Source: Knoellia sp. S7-12 (GTDB lineage Bacteria > Actinomycetota > Actinomycetes > Actinomycetales > Dermatophilaceae). From it: a stretch of DNA of 64,000 nucleotides. How positions within the stretch are numbered: position 1 is the stretch's first letter; every line of letters begins with the position of its first letter. The stretch covers positions 558,001-622,000 of the forward strand of contig NZ_CP155449.1 of the NCBI RefSeq assembly GCF_040518285.1. Direction: 5' to 3'. Below, one piece after another: positions 25,927 to 34,388 of this stretch. The translations under genes were made by a program, and so were the position numbers. Under the pieces are notes generated by a model. That model was not told where the DNA came from, ran no database searches, and saw only the letters and a list, made by a program, of their open reading frames with translations.

Positions 25927-26009
25927 CCGGCGGACTATCAGCTGGCAACTCATCTGGGATCTGTGAGCACGCAGTTCGGGCTGAAGGCCGAGAGCTGATA
26001 GTCCGCCGG
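25927..26009. repeat. inverted repeat after the kinase gene
   Basis: 17-bp perfect arms (25927-25943 and 25993-26009) around a 49-base loop, starting 15 bases after the kinase stop. A transcript through it could form a long-stemmed hairpin. The arm sequence differs from the 40225/62094/63141 family. Confidence 0.75.
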
Positions 26010-26116
26010 TCGGGGATCCAGCTCGACCGGCGGCGAGTGCGCTGGACGGCGTCACGGCCAGGCAGTCCTTGCGACTACGAGTTGGAGGGAGCCGCCGGGA
26101 GCGGGTTAGACTCGGA

Positions 26117-26208
26117 GCCGGCACCCCGCGTGGTGGTACCTCGCCGAACTCCCCCAGGGCAGGAATGCAGCAAGGGCAGGTGAGCTCTTCCAGGTACGCG
26201 GGGTGTCT
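26117..26208 (+). ncRNA. ffs: signal recognition particle RNA (4.5S, bacterial small type)
   Basis: Outer helix CACCCCGCGT (26122-26131) pairs with ACGCGGGGTG (26196-26205). The apical part has the conserved SRP domain IV: AGGGCAGGAATGCAGCAAGG, with the GGAA-like loop and the AGCA of the asymmetric bulge that binds Ffh. Ends are approximate. The RNA is part of membrane-protein targeting. Confidence 0.9.
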
Positions 26209-26237
26209 TCTCTGTCCCGACGCCGGTCCGACGCCGG

Positions 26238-26939
26238 TCAGGCGCCGCAGGCGCAGCCGCCCTCGCACCCACCACAGCCGCCGCCACGAGCCTCGGGGGA
26301 GTTGCCCCGGTCCTCCCACGTCAGCTCGAGCGCGCGCAGCAGGCCGTCGACGGGCTGGGCGCCGGTCACCGCGAACTTCTGATCGAGCACGAACGTGGGC
26401 ACGGCGGTGATGCCGATCTGGTTGGCCGTTGCTTCGTCGGCACGCACGTCATAGCCATATGCGTCGGACCCGAGCGTCTCGCGCACATCCTTCTCGCCGA
26501 GCCCGCCCTCGACGGCCAGCCGCACCAACGTGTCGGTGTCGCCGATGGCCGCACCCTCGGAGTACCAGCCGCGCATCACGCGTTCGGTCACCGGCGCCTC
26601 GAGGCCGCGGGCCCGGGCCAGGTGGATGACCCGGTGGGCGTCAAAGCTGTTGCCGCCCACGACCTTCTCCCATTGGAAGTCGAGTCCGACCTCTGCCGCA
26701 TCAGCAGCCATGGCCTCGTGCTGCGCGACCATCTCCTCGCGGGGCCGGTCGTACTTCGCCGCGATGCGGTCGACGTTCGAACCCTCGATGACGGGCGGCG
26801 CCGACCGGTCGAGCTGATAGCTGTGCCAGGTCACCTCCACCTCGTCGCCGTGTTCAAACTGCTCGAGAGCAAGTTCGAGGCGTCGGCGGCCCACGTGGCA
26901 GAAGGGGCAGACCAGGTCGGACCAGACGTCAATACGCAC
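26238..26939 (-). CDS. DsbA-family oxidoreductase, FrnE-like, with Cys-rich tail
   Basis: 233 residues, GTG start, no signal peptide, so cytoplasmic. The thioredoxin-fold active site is CPFC (residues 11-14 in SDLVCPFCHVGRRRLE). NSFDAHRVIHLARARGL and GITAVPTFVLDQKFAVTGAQ, with the cis-Pro in AVPT, are typical of FrnE/2-hydroxychromene isomerase-like DsbA proteins. The last 20 or so residues are unusual: CGGCEGGCACG has four cysteines in a Gly-rich tail, a possible metal or redox site. Role probably in disulphide or stress handling; substrate unknown. Confidence 0.86.
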   Translation of the reverse strand: MRIDVWSDLVCPFCHVGRRRLELALEQFEHGDEVEVTWHSYQLDRSAPPVIEGSNVDRIAAKYDRPREEMVAQHEAMAADAAEVGLDFQWEKVVGGNSFDAHRVIHLARARGLEAPVTERVMRGWYSEGAAIGDTDTLVRLAVEGGLGEKDVRETLGSDAYGYDVRADEATANQIGITAVPTFVLDQKFAVTGAQPVDGLLRALELTWEDRGNSPEARGGGCGGCEGGCACGA

Positions 26940-26976
26940 ACCTTGACGATACGTCCACCCGGCCCGCGCCCCTCAA

Positions 26977-27020
26977 TCGCACGCCAGTCGCACGCCAGTC
27001 GCACGTCAGTCGCACGTCTG
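26977..27020. repeat. 11-bp tandem repeat, four units
   Basis: Four copies of a unit close to TCGCACGCCAG run from the gap downstream of the membrane hydrolase gene into its last codons (stop at 27006-27008). Confidence 0.7.
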
Positions 27021-28199
27021 CAGGCGGTCGGGCTGCTCGGCGCCATAGCGGTGACCAGAGCCCAAGGGCACGGCGAGCGCACCCAGGACATCCGCTCCGG
27101 CGTGGACGACCGAGACCACGGGCAGCCACGGCCTGTCCTCACCGGTCGGCACGATCGCCATCGACGGACGGGCGTGGACGATCGGGTCATCGGCGTTGGC
27201 GGCGATCGTCTCCCGGGGGAGTCCGGTCCGGCCACCGCCAGGCGTCCCCAACCAGAAGGTCGAGCACACCGTCTCGCGCCGAGCATCACCCGCGGCCCCC
27301 GGCGCCAGCAGCGCCGCCTGACCAGCTGTGGCGCCGAGGCTCTCACCGACGACGTGCACCTGCGGCCGCTGAACCAACGGCAGCGCCGACACCTCGGCCA
27401 CCACGGTGTCGAGCAGCGTCTGAGCGCCCGCCACTGCACCCTCACGGTCGAGGAGGAAGGCGACCCAGCTGGGCCGGTCGTCGTACTGCATCGACACGGT
27501 CGCGACCTCCGACCCGAACCGTCGCTCCGTGCCCGCGACGAACTCAGGGTTGACCCAGCCGGACCCGGTCGGGATCGCGACGAGCAGATGCTCCCGCGTC
27601 AGGCCACCGGCAGCGACCAGTCGGTCGACGGCGATGCGAGCGCGAGCTGCGTCGTCTGCGGAGTCGGACAGGCCGGCATACGCCCGCACGGCACCGACTG
27701 GCGACTTCAGGAGCAGGACCTGGTCGGAGGAGATCGAGGCGGCCTGCGCACTTGCCGGAGCGAATGTGAGGACCGACAGGCCCGCCACGAACGCGACCAT
27801 GCGACGTGACATGCGCGGACGAAGACGCCACAGCCATCCCACCCCCCGGACGGCTCCCACGACACCGAGCGCGGCGCCCACGAGGACGCCAATGTCGCTG
27901 AGCGACAACGGATCCATCCCGATGTTGGCGCGCATCGCGGCCTGGGTGGTCCAGGTGACGAACATCAGGTATGCCGTGAGCGCACCTCCCAGCGCGACCG
28001 CCACCTGGTGGGCCGGTCCGGTGAGGTGCTGGCGCGAGCCGGCGATGCGGCGCGCGATGGCGAGCACCGCGAGGAACGAGAGCGCGACCAGCACGCCGAG
28101 CGCGACGGGCAGTGCGGGCAGATAGGACGGGAAGGTGGCGACGGCCAGGGCCACCGGTGTCGCCAGCGCGGTCGAGGCGCGGGGGAGGCGGGCCTTCAT
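27006..28199 (-). CDS. polytopic membrane protein with alpha/beta-hydrolase domain
   Basis: 397 residues. The N-terminal 160 residues hold four to five membrane segments (LPALPVALGVLVALSFLAVL and others). The C-terminal part carries a serine-hydrolase elbow VVGESLGATAG, an earlier LLVAIPTGSGWVNPEF and FWLGTPGGG, matching the actinobacterial membrane alpha/beta-hydrolase family. The substrate is unknown; a lipid ester is plausible because the gene is translationally coupled (ATGA at 28196-28199) to an upstream phospholipase A2. Confidence 0.82.
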   Translation of the reverse strand: MKARLPRASTALATPVALAVATFPSYLPALPVALGVLVALSFLAVLAIARRIAGSRQHLTGPAHQVAVALGGALTAYLMFVTWTTQAAMRANIGMDPLSLSDIGVLVGAALGVVGAVRGVGWLWRLRPRMSRRMVAFVAGLSVLTFAPASAQAASISSDQVLLLKSPVGAVRAYAGLSDSADDAARARIAVDRLVAAGGLTREHLLVAIPTGSGWVNPEFVAGTERRFGSEVATVSMQYDDRPSWVAFLLDREGAVAGAQTLLDTVVAEVSALPLVQRPQVHVVGESLGATAGQAALLAPGAAGDARRETVCSTFWLGTPGGGRTGLPRETIAANADDPIVHARPSMAIVPTGEDRPWLPVVSVVHAGADVLGALAVPLGSGHRYGAEQPDRLQTCD

Positions 28200-28825
28200 C
28201 GCGCACCCCCGATCCGACGACGCAGGCCCGGCACGACGAGCACGACCCCACCCGCGGCAGCCACACCGAGGCTGATGCCCGGCGCGATCGACATGGCCGT
28301 CTCGGACTCGGGGACCGCGTAGCCCTGACGCGCGCTGTTGATCCGCACGAAGCCCTCGGCGATGTCGGCCCAGGCGAGGCAGGTGGCCCGGCTCAGGGAC
28401 TCCTCGCGCGTCGAGCAGGAGTTCTCGAACTCGATGCCGAGCCGGGAGTCGACGGACCGGCGCGCGTCGGGAGGGAGGTCGCGACCGGACCGGCCGGCAT
28501 ACCGGAGGAGGTCATAGCCCAGGTCGTGCTGGCGGCATGCCGGCGTGAACTCCGCCGGCAACGGGACCGGTGACGAGCACGCGCCCGACGGGTCGCCGAG
28601 GAGTCCGTTGGCGACGGTCGGCCGGTAGCCGAAGCGAGTCGAGAAGTCCTGCGGCAGTGCGGCGTTCGCCGCGGCCGGGGGTCGGGAAACGAGTGCGGTG
28701 AGGGCTTGCTCGGCCGCGCGGTCCGGCGCCGGCAGCGAAGACGCGGTCGGGGCGAGGGAGAGTCCGGCTGCGGTGGCGAGGCCGGTGACGACGACGACTC
28801 GAAGTGCATGGTGTCTCGTGAACAT
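28196..28825 (-). CDS. secreted phospholipase A2 (prokaryotic type)
   Basis: 209 residues, starting at ATG 28825; a longer open frame to 28942 lacks a sensible N-terminus. Signal peptide: basic MFTRHHALR then VVVVTGLATAAGLSLAPTA. The PLA2 core has TRFGYRPTVANGLLGDPSGA, FTPACRQHDLGYDLLR with the catalytic His-Asp pair, and ATCLAWADIAEGF. The C-terminus has a hydrophobic segment (ISLGVAAAGGVVLVVPGL) followed by RRR, a likely membrane anchor. It hydrolyses sn-2 acyl bonds of phospholipids outside the membrane. Divergent to the sensor kinase. Confidence 0.86.
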   Translation of the reverse strand: MFTRHHALRVVVVTGLATAAGLSLAPTASSLPAPDRAAEQALTALVSRPPAAANAALPQDFSTRFGYRPTVANGLLGDPSGACSSPVPLPAEFTPACRQHDLGYDLLRYAGRSGRDLPPDARRSVDSRLGIEFENSCSTREESLSRATCLAWADIAEGFVRINSARQGYAVPESETAMSIAPGISLGVAAAGGVVLVVPGLRRRIGGAR

Positions 28826-28976
28826 GCGGCAAGGCTCGGAGCCGGGAGCACCTGCGGTCGTCGCCCTCTGGAGCGGTTCGCGGGCAGAACCCGGGGTGGA
28901 CGGTCGGGCGCGAGTGATACCCGGGAGTGACGCCGGGTTCACTCCGTCGTATGACGACCTGGCGGCGCTCGCTGCC

Positions 28977-28982
28977 TACTGT
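28977..28982 (+). promoter_or_regulatory. -10-like TACTGT before the sensor kinase
   Basis: TACTGT ends 7 bases before ATG 28990, which supports that start over the upstream in-frame ATG 28951 and suggests a leaderless mRNA. Confidence 0.45.
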
Positions 28983-28989
28983 TGGGTGC

Positions 28990-30276
28990 ATGGTCGGAGG
29001 CAGAGTGATCGGAGCCAGCGGACGCGCAGTCCGCAGGTTGGCGCAACCCCTGTGGCGGGGTGTCAGCGCGCTGACCCGTCACACTGACCTCGCGCTGGGC
29101 CTGCTCTCACTCGTCACCTTCGTCATCACCTGGTCGACGATGAGCATCTCCCACGACGTCCCGATCTCGCTCATGCCCGTCCTGGCGCTCTGCGTGGCGT
29201 TCCCGGTCGTCCTCCTGCGCCGGGTGCCGTTCGTCGCGTGGGCTGTCGCGGCCGGGACCTCGCTGGTGTGGTGGGCGGTCGTGCCGGCCTACGCGGCCTC
29301 ACCGATGCCGTGGCCGGTCATGCAGTTCCTCGTGCTCCTCGCGTCGATCGTCGCCGTCGGTTTGTGGAGCCAGTGGCGCGAGATCCCCATCGTCATTGCG
29401 GCCACTGGTGTGCTGCTCGTGGTCGCCATGCCCGACGACCTCAAGGCGTGGGCGCTCGGTCAGGCGCTCATCATGGGCGTCGCCCTGCTCGTGCGTTGGC
29501 TCGTCATCTCGCGCCGCCAGATAGCGGTGCAGCAGGACGAGGTCGAGACCGAGCGGGCCCGCCGCGCCGTCGTCGAGGAACGCAGTCGCATCGCCCGCGA
29601 GCTCCACGACGTCGTGGCGCACCACATGTCGATGATCGTCGTCCAGGCGCAGAGTGCTCCGATCCGTCACGGAATCTCGGATCTCGAGGTGGTGGGGGAG
29701 TTCTCGGCCATCGAGGGCTCGGCGCGGCAGGCGCTCACCGAGGTGAGGTCGGTGTTGGGGGTGTTGCGGGACGAACGCGGCCCGGTCGAGACGGCGCCCC
29801 TGCCAGATCTCACCCGCCTCCCAGCGCTGGCCAAGGCGTCCAAAGCAGCGGGTATGCCGCTCACCTCCCGTATGCGCCTCGACGCCGCGAAGGTGCCCCC
29901 GGGCACGGCTCTCGTGCTCTATCGCGTGGCGCAGGAGTCGCTGGCGAACGCGGCTCGGCACGCGCCCGGCGCCGCCGTCGAGCTCACCCTTGAAGAGGAC
30001 TCCGGCTGGGCCCGACTCATGATCCGCAACTCACCGCCACCCGCGCACGTTTCCAGGGTCGGCGACCCTGGCGCCGACGCCGACCAGATGCACGGACGCA
30101 ACGGGGAGAGCGGGGCCGGAGGTCGGGACGAGAACGGTGGGAACGGCATACCCGGCATGTCCGAGCGCGTGCGCGCCGTCGGTGGAACGTTCGAAGCAGA
30201 GCCGGTCGGCGAGGGCTTTGTCGTCATCGCGACCGTCCCCTTGACCGGCCGCCCGCAGGTCGCCGGGCTAGGTTGA
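28990..30276 (+). CDS. sensor histidine kinase (HisKA_3 type)
   Basis: 428 residues; ATG 28990 follows a -10-like hexamer. About five membrane segments (about residues 30-180), then a short linker of charged helix. The HisKA_3 box ERSRIARELHDVVAHHMSMI holds the phosphorylated His in ELHDVVAHH. The ATPase domain has LVLYRVAQESLANAARHAPG (N box) and, near the end, GIPGMSERVRAVGGTFEAEP (G box). A typical NarL-partner kinase. The response regulator follows at 6 bases. The signal is unknown. Confidence 0.92.
   Translation: MVGGRVIGASGRAVRRLAQPLWRGVSALTRHTDLALGLLSLVTFVITWSTMSISHDVPISLMPVLALCVAFPVVLLRRVPFVAWAVAAGTSLVWWAVVPAYAASPMPWPVMQFLVLLASIVAVGLWSQWREIPIVIAATGVLLVVAMPDDLKAWALGQALIMGVALLVRWLVISRRQIAVQQDEVETERARRAVVEERSRIARELHDVVAHHMSMIVVQAQSAPIRHGISDLEVVGEFSAIEGSARQALTEVRSVLGVLRDERGPVETAPLPDLTRLPALAKASKAAGMPLTSRMRLDAAKVPPGTALVLYRVAQESLANAARHAPGAAVELTLEEDSGWARLMIRNSPPPAHVSRVGDPGADADQMHGRNGESGAGGRDENGGNGIPGMSERVRAVGGTFEAEPVGEGFVVIATVPLTGRPQVAGLG
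30269..30274 (+). promoter_or_regulatory. -10-like TAGGTT before the response regulator
   Basis: TAGGTT at the end of the kinase gene lies 7 bases before ATG 30282. It supports that start over the in-frame TTG 30273 and hints at independent expression. Confidence 0.4.
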
Positions 30277-30281
30277 GCCGC

Positions 30282-30941
30282 ATGATCACAGTGGTCATCG
30301 TCGATGATCAGGCGATGGTGCGGCAGGGGCTCGGCGCACTTCTCAACGCACAACCCGACCTCCAGGTCGTCGGCGAGGCTGCCGATGGCGCCGCTGCCGT
30401 GCGCGAGGTCGCCCGCCTGCGGCCGGACGTGGTGTTGATGGATGTGCGCATGCCCGAGGTCAATGGCCTTGATGCGGCGGCGACGATCCTCGGGTCACCT
30501 AGTCCTGACCGGCCGCACGTGTTGATGTTGACGACGTTCGACGTCGACGACTACGTCTATGAGGCGCTGCGCATCGGTGCGAGCGGGTTCATGCTCAAGG
30601 ACGCGCCGTCGGAGGAGCTCGCCCGGGCCGTTCGCGTTGTGGCGGCGGGGGATTCGCTTCTTGCGCCGAGTGTGACGAAGCGGCTCATCGCCGAGGTGAC
30701 CAGGTCGCGGTCGGGCGTCCCCAAGGACTCGCCGCGGCTGCGGGAGCTCACTCCGCGCGAGCTCGAGGTGCTCGAGCTGATTGCGCGTGGCTTCTCCAAC
30801 ATCGAGATCGCGACGAGGCTCTTTGTCGCCGAGCAGACCGTCAAGACGCACGTGTCGAGGGTCTTCACCAAGTTGGGGCTGCGCGACCGGGCTCAGGCCG
30901 TGGTGTTCGCCTACGAGCACGGAGTCGTCAGCGCCGGCTGA
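30282..30941 (+). CDS. NarL/LuxR-family response regulator
   Basis: 219 residues. Receiver domain: VVIVDDQAMVRQGLGALL with the acidic pair, VVLMDVRMPEVNGLDAA with the phosphoacceptor Asp, LMLTTFDVDDYVYEALR and the conserved Lys in GFMLKDAP. C-terminal LuxR helix-turn-helix: LTPRELEVLELIARGFSNIE, then FVAEQTVKTHVSRVFTKLGL. Works with the kinase immediately upstream. Confidence 0.93.
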   Translation: MITVVIVDDQAMVRQGLGALLNAQPDLQVVGEAADGAAAVREVARLRPDVVLMDVRMPEVNGLDAAATILGSPSPDRPHVLMLTTFDVDDYVYEALRIGASGFMLKDAPSEELARAVRVVAAGDSLLAPSVTKRLIAEVTRSRSGVPKDSPRLRELTPRELEVLELIARGFSNIEIATRLFVAEQTVKTHVSRVFTKLGLRDRAQAVVFAYEHGVVSAG

Positions 30942-30947
30942 GCGGCC

Positions 30948-30953
30948 TACGGT
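30948..30953 (+). promoter_or_regulatory. -10-like TACGGT before the DoxX-like gene
   Basis: TACGGT ends 6 bases before ATG 30960. Confidence 0.4.
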
Positions 30954-30959
30954 GAGGGC

Positions 30960-31430
30960 ATGGGCTTCCTGACGCGCAAGGTCTCGGCCACGCTCCCGCA
31001 GAACCTCACCCGGCTTGCGCTCGGTGCCTTCATGGTCGGCGCCGGCGTCCTGCACCTCACGGTGGCCCGGGACGAGTTCCGGGCGCAGGTGCCCAGCTGG
31101 GTTCCGGTCGATGAGGACCTCGTCGTTCTCGGGTCCGGCGTGGCCGAGATCGGACTCGGTCTGGCGCTGCTCACGCTGCCAAAACACCGGCGCCTCACGG
31201 GGGTGGCCCTCGCGGGGTTCTTCATCGCGATCTTCCCGGGCAACATCGCGCAGTATGTCGACGGTGTGAGCGCGTTCGGGCTCGACACGGACACCAAGCG
31301 ACTCGTGCGGCTCGCCTTCCAGCCCCTGCTCGTCGGGGCTGCGCTGTATGCCGCGGGTCTGCCCGAGGGGGGCCTCGCACGTCGCGGTGGCGGCAGCGGT
31401 GGCCAGGACGTGGAACTGATCCGGGGGTGA
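30960..31430 (+). CDS. DoxX-like small membrane protein
   Basis: 156 residues with four hydrophobic segments. LTRLALGAFMVGAGVLHLTV, LVVLGSGVAEIGLGLALLTL, TGVALAGFFIAIFPGNIAQY and LVRLAFQPLLVGAALYAAGL follow the four-helix pattern of the DoxX superfamily. The C-terminal 25 residues are Gly/Arg-rich. No catalytic site is seen; function unknown. Confidence 0.75.
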   Translation: MGFLTRKVSATLPQNLTRLALGAFMVGAGVLHLTVARDEFRAQVPSWVPVDEDLVVLGSGVAEIGLGLALLTLPKHRRLTGVALAGFFIAIFPGNIAQYVDGVSAFGLDTDTKRLVRLAFQPLLVGAALYAAGLPEGGLARRGGGSGGQDVELIRG

Positions 31431-31548
31431 GATCCGGAGCGCATTGTGGCCGGTTGGGGACGGCTCGTTTTGGCTACTGTGGCCCGTCTCGCTGCGCCCT
31501 AACCTCGATAGGGGCGGGATTCCTACCACCCGCCGGAGGAGGTTGACC

Positions 31549-32091
31549 ATGAAGGTGGCCAGATGCGCTGCCGCGGCGGCGCTGACCCTGTTGGGAGTCA
31601 CCGTGGGAGTCGGCAATGCCGACGCGCGCGGTGGCGGTGATACCGAACGCATCGACATCCGGGATGACTGCGATCCAGTCACGTTCAACGCGGCTCTCGG
31701 AGAAGGTGCGTGCATTGGCGACGGCGACACGACCGTCGAGGAACTCTTCGAGCGCCTCCAAGATCGTGGATTCCACGGTGCGTGGAGGAACAACCCCGTG
31801 CTCACGGATGTCTCGAAAGGAACGAAGCTGAGGCTCGTCAACCGGGGTGGTGAGTTCCACACCTTCACCCCCGTCCAGAGGTTCGGTCCGGGATGTGTGC
31901 CGGAGCTGAACGAAGCGGCAGGTCTCGAAGGTGCGCCCGTCATGGACTGCGGTTTCGATACCTTCGTCAACACGGGCATCGATGCGAAGACGTCCCGCGA
32001 TCTCGCGCCGCTGGGTGTGGGTACACATCGCTTCGAGTGCGCCATCCACCCGTGGATGCACACGACCGTCGAGGTGAAGGCTCACCACTGA
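31549..32091 (+). CDS. secreted cupredoxin-like copper protein
   Basis: 180 residues. ATG 31549 has a strong GGAGGAGG upstream. A short signal peptide (MKVARCAAAAALTLLGVTVG) ends near ADA. The C-terminal 100 residues look like a single blue-copper cupredoxin: LRLVNRGGEFHTFTPV gives the first His ligand, and HRFECAIHPWMHTTVEV gives the Cys-x2-His-x2-Met cluster. A few further Cys may form disulphides. Probable extracellular electron carrier or copper binder; no partner is nearby. Confidence 0.78.
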   Translation: MKVARCAAAAALTLLGVTVGVGNADARGGGDTERIDIRDDCDPVTFNAALGEGACIGDGDTTVEELFERLQDRGFHGAWRNNPVLTDVSKGTKLRLVNRGGEFHTFTPVQRFGPGCVPELNEAAGLEGAPVMDCGFDTFVNTGIDAKTSRDLAPLGVGTHRFECAIHPWMHTTVEVKAHH

Positions 32092-32235
32092 GCCGTAACA
32101 GCGCTCCGGGTCATACGGCAATGCCCGACGGGCGCCACACGCAACACATGTTCGACGATTGCCGAGCAGTGGTCGGCTGCTCGGCCCTCGAACCGGGGGT
32201 AGTACCACTGCGGGAAAGCCGGTGCAGCCTGCGCC

Positions 32236-33642
32236 CTAGACGTCGCGGTGGGCGAGGTTCTCTCGTTGGACCCGGTTGAGGCCGGCATAGATCATCCACA
32301 CCGCAGCGACCCAGGTGGCGATGACGAAGTAGCCGTTGGTGGGGAACTGCGTTGCGCCCCAGACCATCCCGCCGATGAGCAGGGTGCCGAGGATGAGGGG
32401 GAAGGAGTACCAGATCGCAATGGTCTGCACACTCGGCACGGGGTTGAACGGGCTCGTCGGAGGTCGTCCGCGATAGGCGGCGAGGAGACTGGCGCCGGCG
32501 AGGAACAGGGTCGTCATGACGAGCCAGGGGAGGACGGCGCCCACGTCGGCGCCGACGGCGACTCCCGTGATGCTGCCGACCGCCACCGTGGTGATGAGGT
32601 GGGTCGCGCCGGGGACGAGCAGGTGGGCAGCAGCCGCGCGCACCGGTGGGGCGCCGAAGAGGGGAGGCGTCCCGACGGTGTCGGCCTCGAGGCGCAGCCC
32701 CTCCGACAGGGCGCCGAAGCCCAAGTGGCTGACGAGGGCTGCGACGAAGCCGACCAGTGGGGGCACGGCAGAACTGCCCAGGGTCGCCCCGAGTGCGGCG
32801 GCGGCTGCGGCACAGAGCAGCAGTCCCACGAGTCCGGCTGCAGGCGAACGCCGAAGTCCCAGAACGTCCCTCGCGACCAACGTCATGATCGGACCGCGGT
32901 GTCGCAGACGCAGGCCGCGACCGCGGGTGATCGGTCGGGCGGCCTCGAGACGGACAGCGCGCAGGTCTCCGGAGTGGACGCCGCCGACGATGCGGTTGGA
33001 GCGGGCCGACTGGGTGCGCAGGTCGTGGACCCCGAGGCGTCGCACCTCACGCACCCACGGCGACGCGTCGGCGAACGCGGCAGGCAGAGGCGCTGAGTCA
33101 ACGGTCGAGCCGGAGCGGCTCTGCCCGAGGAGCCACGCGACGCCGGCGAGGAGTCCGACGAACAACCCCACGACGAGGGCGACCGGCAGGATCCACAACC
33201 CCGCAGCGCGGGCGCCGGCGAAGGCCGCACCCACGAGCAGGCCGGACAGCGCTCCCGCGAACAGTGCTGCAAACAGGGAGTATCCGAACCAGGGCCGCAA
33301 ACTCGCCCACCGGTCGATGGACGATGCAACGACTTGGTCGATCCAGGGCACGGGAGCCACGATCGGTCCTCGCACCCGCCCGGCCTCTCGTGCCGCAGCA
33401 GCCACTGATCCAACGACCACGATCAGGACGAGTGCCGACCACGGTGAGCGCAGTGATGAGGCCATGGCCTCGCGATCCGCCGCGATGACGAGGGCGCGCA
33501 GCAGCGGGAAGCCGTAGAGGCCGACCAGGATGACGGCGACGTACGCGGCATACGCAACTTCTTTGCGGGCCGGATTGCCGCCCGGCCCGTGGAGGACGTG
33601 GACGGCGTCATCGAGGCGCTCGGCGTCCGTCATGCCACTCAT
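32236..33642 (-). CDS. polytopic membrane protein, probable ABC transporter permease partner
   Basis: 468 residues, ATG 33642, with an in-frame ATG at 33633. About ten to twelve hydrophobic segments in two groups, with a soluble section in between (VREVRRLGVHDLRTQSARSN and LRLRHRGPIMTLVARDVLGL). It starts 5 bases after the stop of the ATPase gene, so the two form an operon. No known permease motif is seen, so the assignment rests on context. Confidence 0.65.
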   Translation of the reverse strand: MSGMTDAERLDDAVHVLHGPGGNPARKEVAYAAYVAVILVGLYGFPLLRALVIAADREAMASSLRSPWSALVLIVVVGSVAAAAREAGRVRGPIVAPVPWIDQVVASSIDRWASLRPWFGYSLFAALFAGALSGLLVGAAFAGARAAGLWILPVALVVGLFVGLLAGVAWLLGQSRSGSTVDSAPLPAAFADASPWVREVRRLGVHDLRTQSARSNRIVGGVHSGDLRAVRLEAARPITRGRGLRLRHRGPIMTLVARDVLGLRRSPAAGLVGLLLCAAAAAALGATLGSSAVPPLVGFVAALVSHLGFGALSEGLRLEADTVGTPPLFGAPPVRAAAAHLLVPGATHLITTVAVGSITGVAVGADVGAVLPWLVMTTLFLAGASLLAAYRGRPPTSPFNPVPSVQTIAIWYSFPLILGTLLIGGMVWGATQFPTNGYFVIATWVAAVWMIYAGLNRVQRENLAHRDV

Positions 33643-33647
33643 GCGCG

Positions 33648-34295
33648 TCAGCCTTCGGCGGCGACGAGGTCGACGACCTGATCGGCGGCCTGCCCGGTGA
33701 CCCGCTCGGTGATGACCGGGTCGTGGCAGGCGAGAACGACGGTCGTGCCCGCGTCGCGGCGGGCGGCGAGCAGGTCGGCGACGAGGACGCGCTTGCTCGT
33801 GTCGAGTCGCTGCTCCGGTTCGTCGAGGACGAGCACCTCGCACGGTCGGAAGAGCGTGAGCGCCAACCGGAAGAGCTGGGTCTGACCAGACGACAGCTCG
33901 TGCGGGAACCGCCCGCCGAGCTCACCGATCCCCAGGTCCGACAGCGCCGCTGCCACCCGCTCGTCGGTGGTGTCCGCATCCCCGGCCCACGTCGCATCGA
34001 GCAGCACGAGGTGGTCGCGCAGGGTGAGGTCGCGATAGGTCGCTGGCGCTCCCACGAGGGCGGCGACGGCGGCTCGGACAGCAGGGTCACGCTCGTCGGC
34101 GGCCACGTCCCCGATGAAGGCCTGGCCCGTCGTCGCCGGCAGCATCCCCATGAGGATGCGGAGCAAGGTGGTCTTGCCGGAGCCGTTGGGGCCGCGCAGC
34201 ACCAGGCACGAGCCAGTGGGGGCGGTGACCGAGACGGGCGCGAGGAGCGTCGCCGGGCCGATCACCTTCGACACGTCTGCGGCTCGGACATCCAT
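33648..34295 (-). CDS. ABC transporter ATP-binding protein
   Basis: 215 residues; ATG 34295 chosen because it gives the normal N-terminus (MDVRAADVSKVIGPATLL), although the frame is open far upstream. Walker A GPNGSGKTTLLRIL, Q-loop region VGAPATYRDLTLRDHL, signature LSSGQTQLFRLAL, Walker B VLVLDEPEQRLD and the H-switch VLACHDP are all present. Exporter-like, small ATPase with the membrane protein at 32236 as partner. Substrate unknown. Divergent to dnaX across a 93-bp gap. Confidence 0.9.
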   Translation of the reverse strand: MDVRAADVSKVIGPATLLAPVSVTAPTGSCLVLRGPNGSGKTTLLRILMGMLPATTGQAFIGDVAADERDPAVRAAVAALVGAPATYRDLTLRDHLVLLDATWAGDADTTDERVAAALSDLGIGELGGRFPHELSSGQTQLFRLALTLFRPCEVLVLDEPEQRLDTSKRVLVADLLAARRDAGTTVVLACHDPVITERVTGQAADQVVDLVAAEG

Positions 34296-34375
34296 GAAGG
34301 GCACGCTAGCGACCCACCCGGTCACCCCGTCCACAGGCCGGTGAACGCGGCATACCGGCTGTCGTTCACGGCGAC

Positions 34376-34381
34376 TAGGTT
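34376..34381 (+). promoter_or_regulatory. -10-like TAGGTT before dnaX
   Basis: TAGGTT ends 7 bases before GTG 34389, with no Shine-Dalgarno sequence in between. This fits a leaderless dnaX mRNA. Confidence 0.45.
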
Positions 34382-34388
34382 GGGGGCC

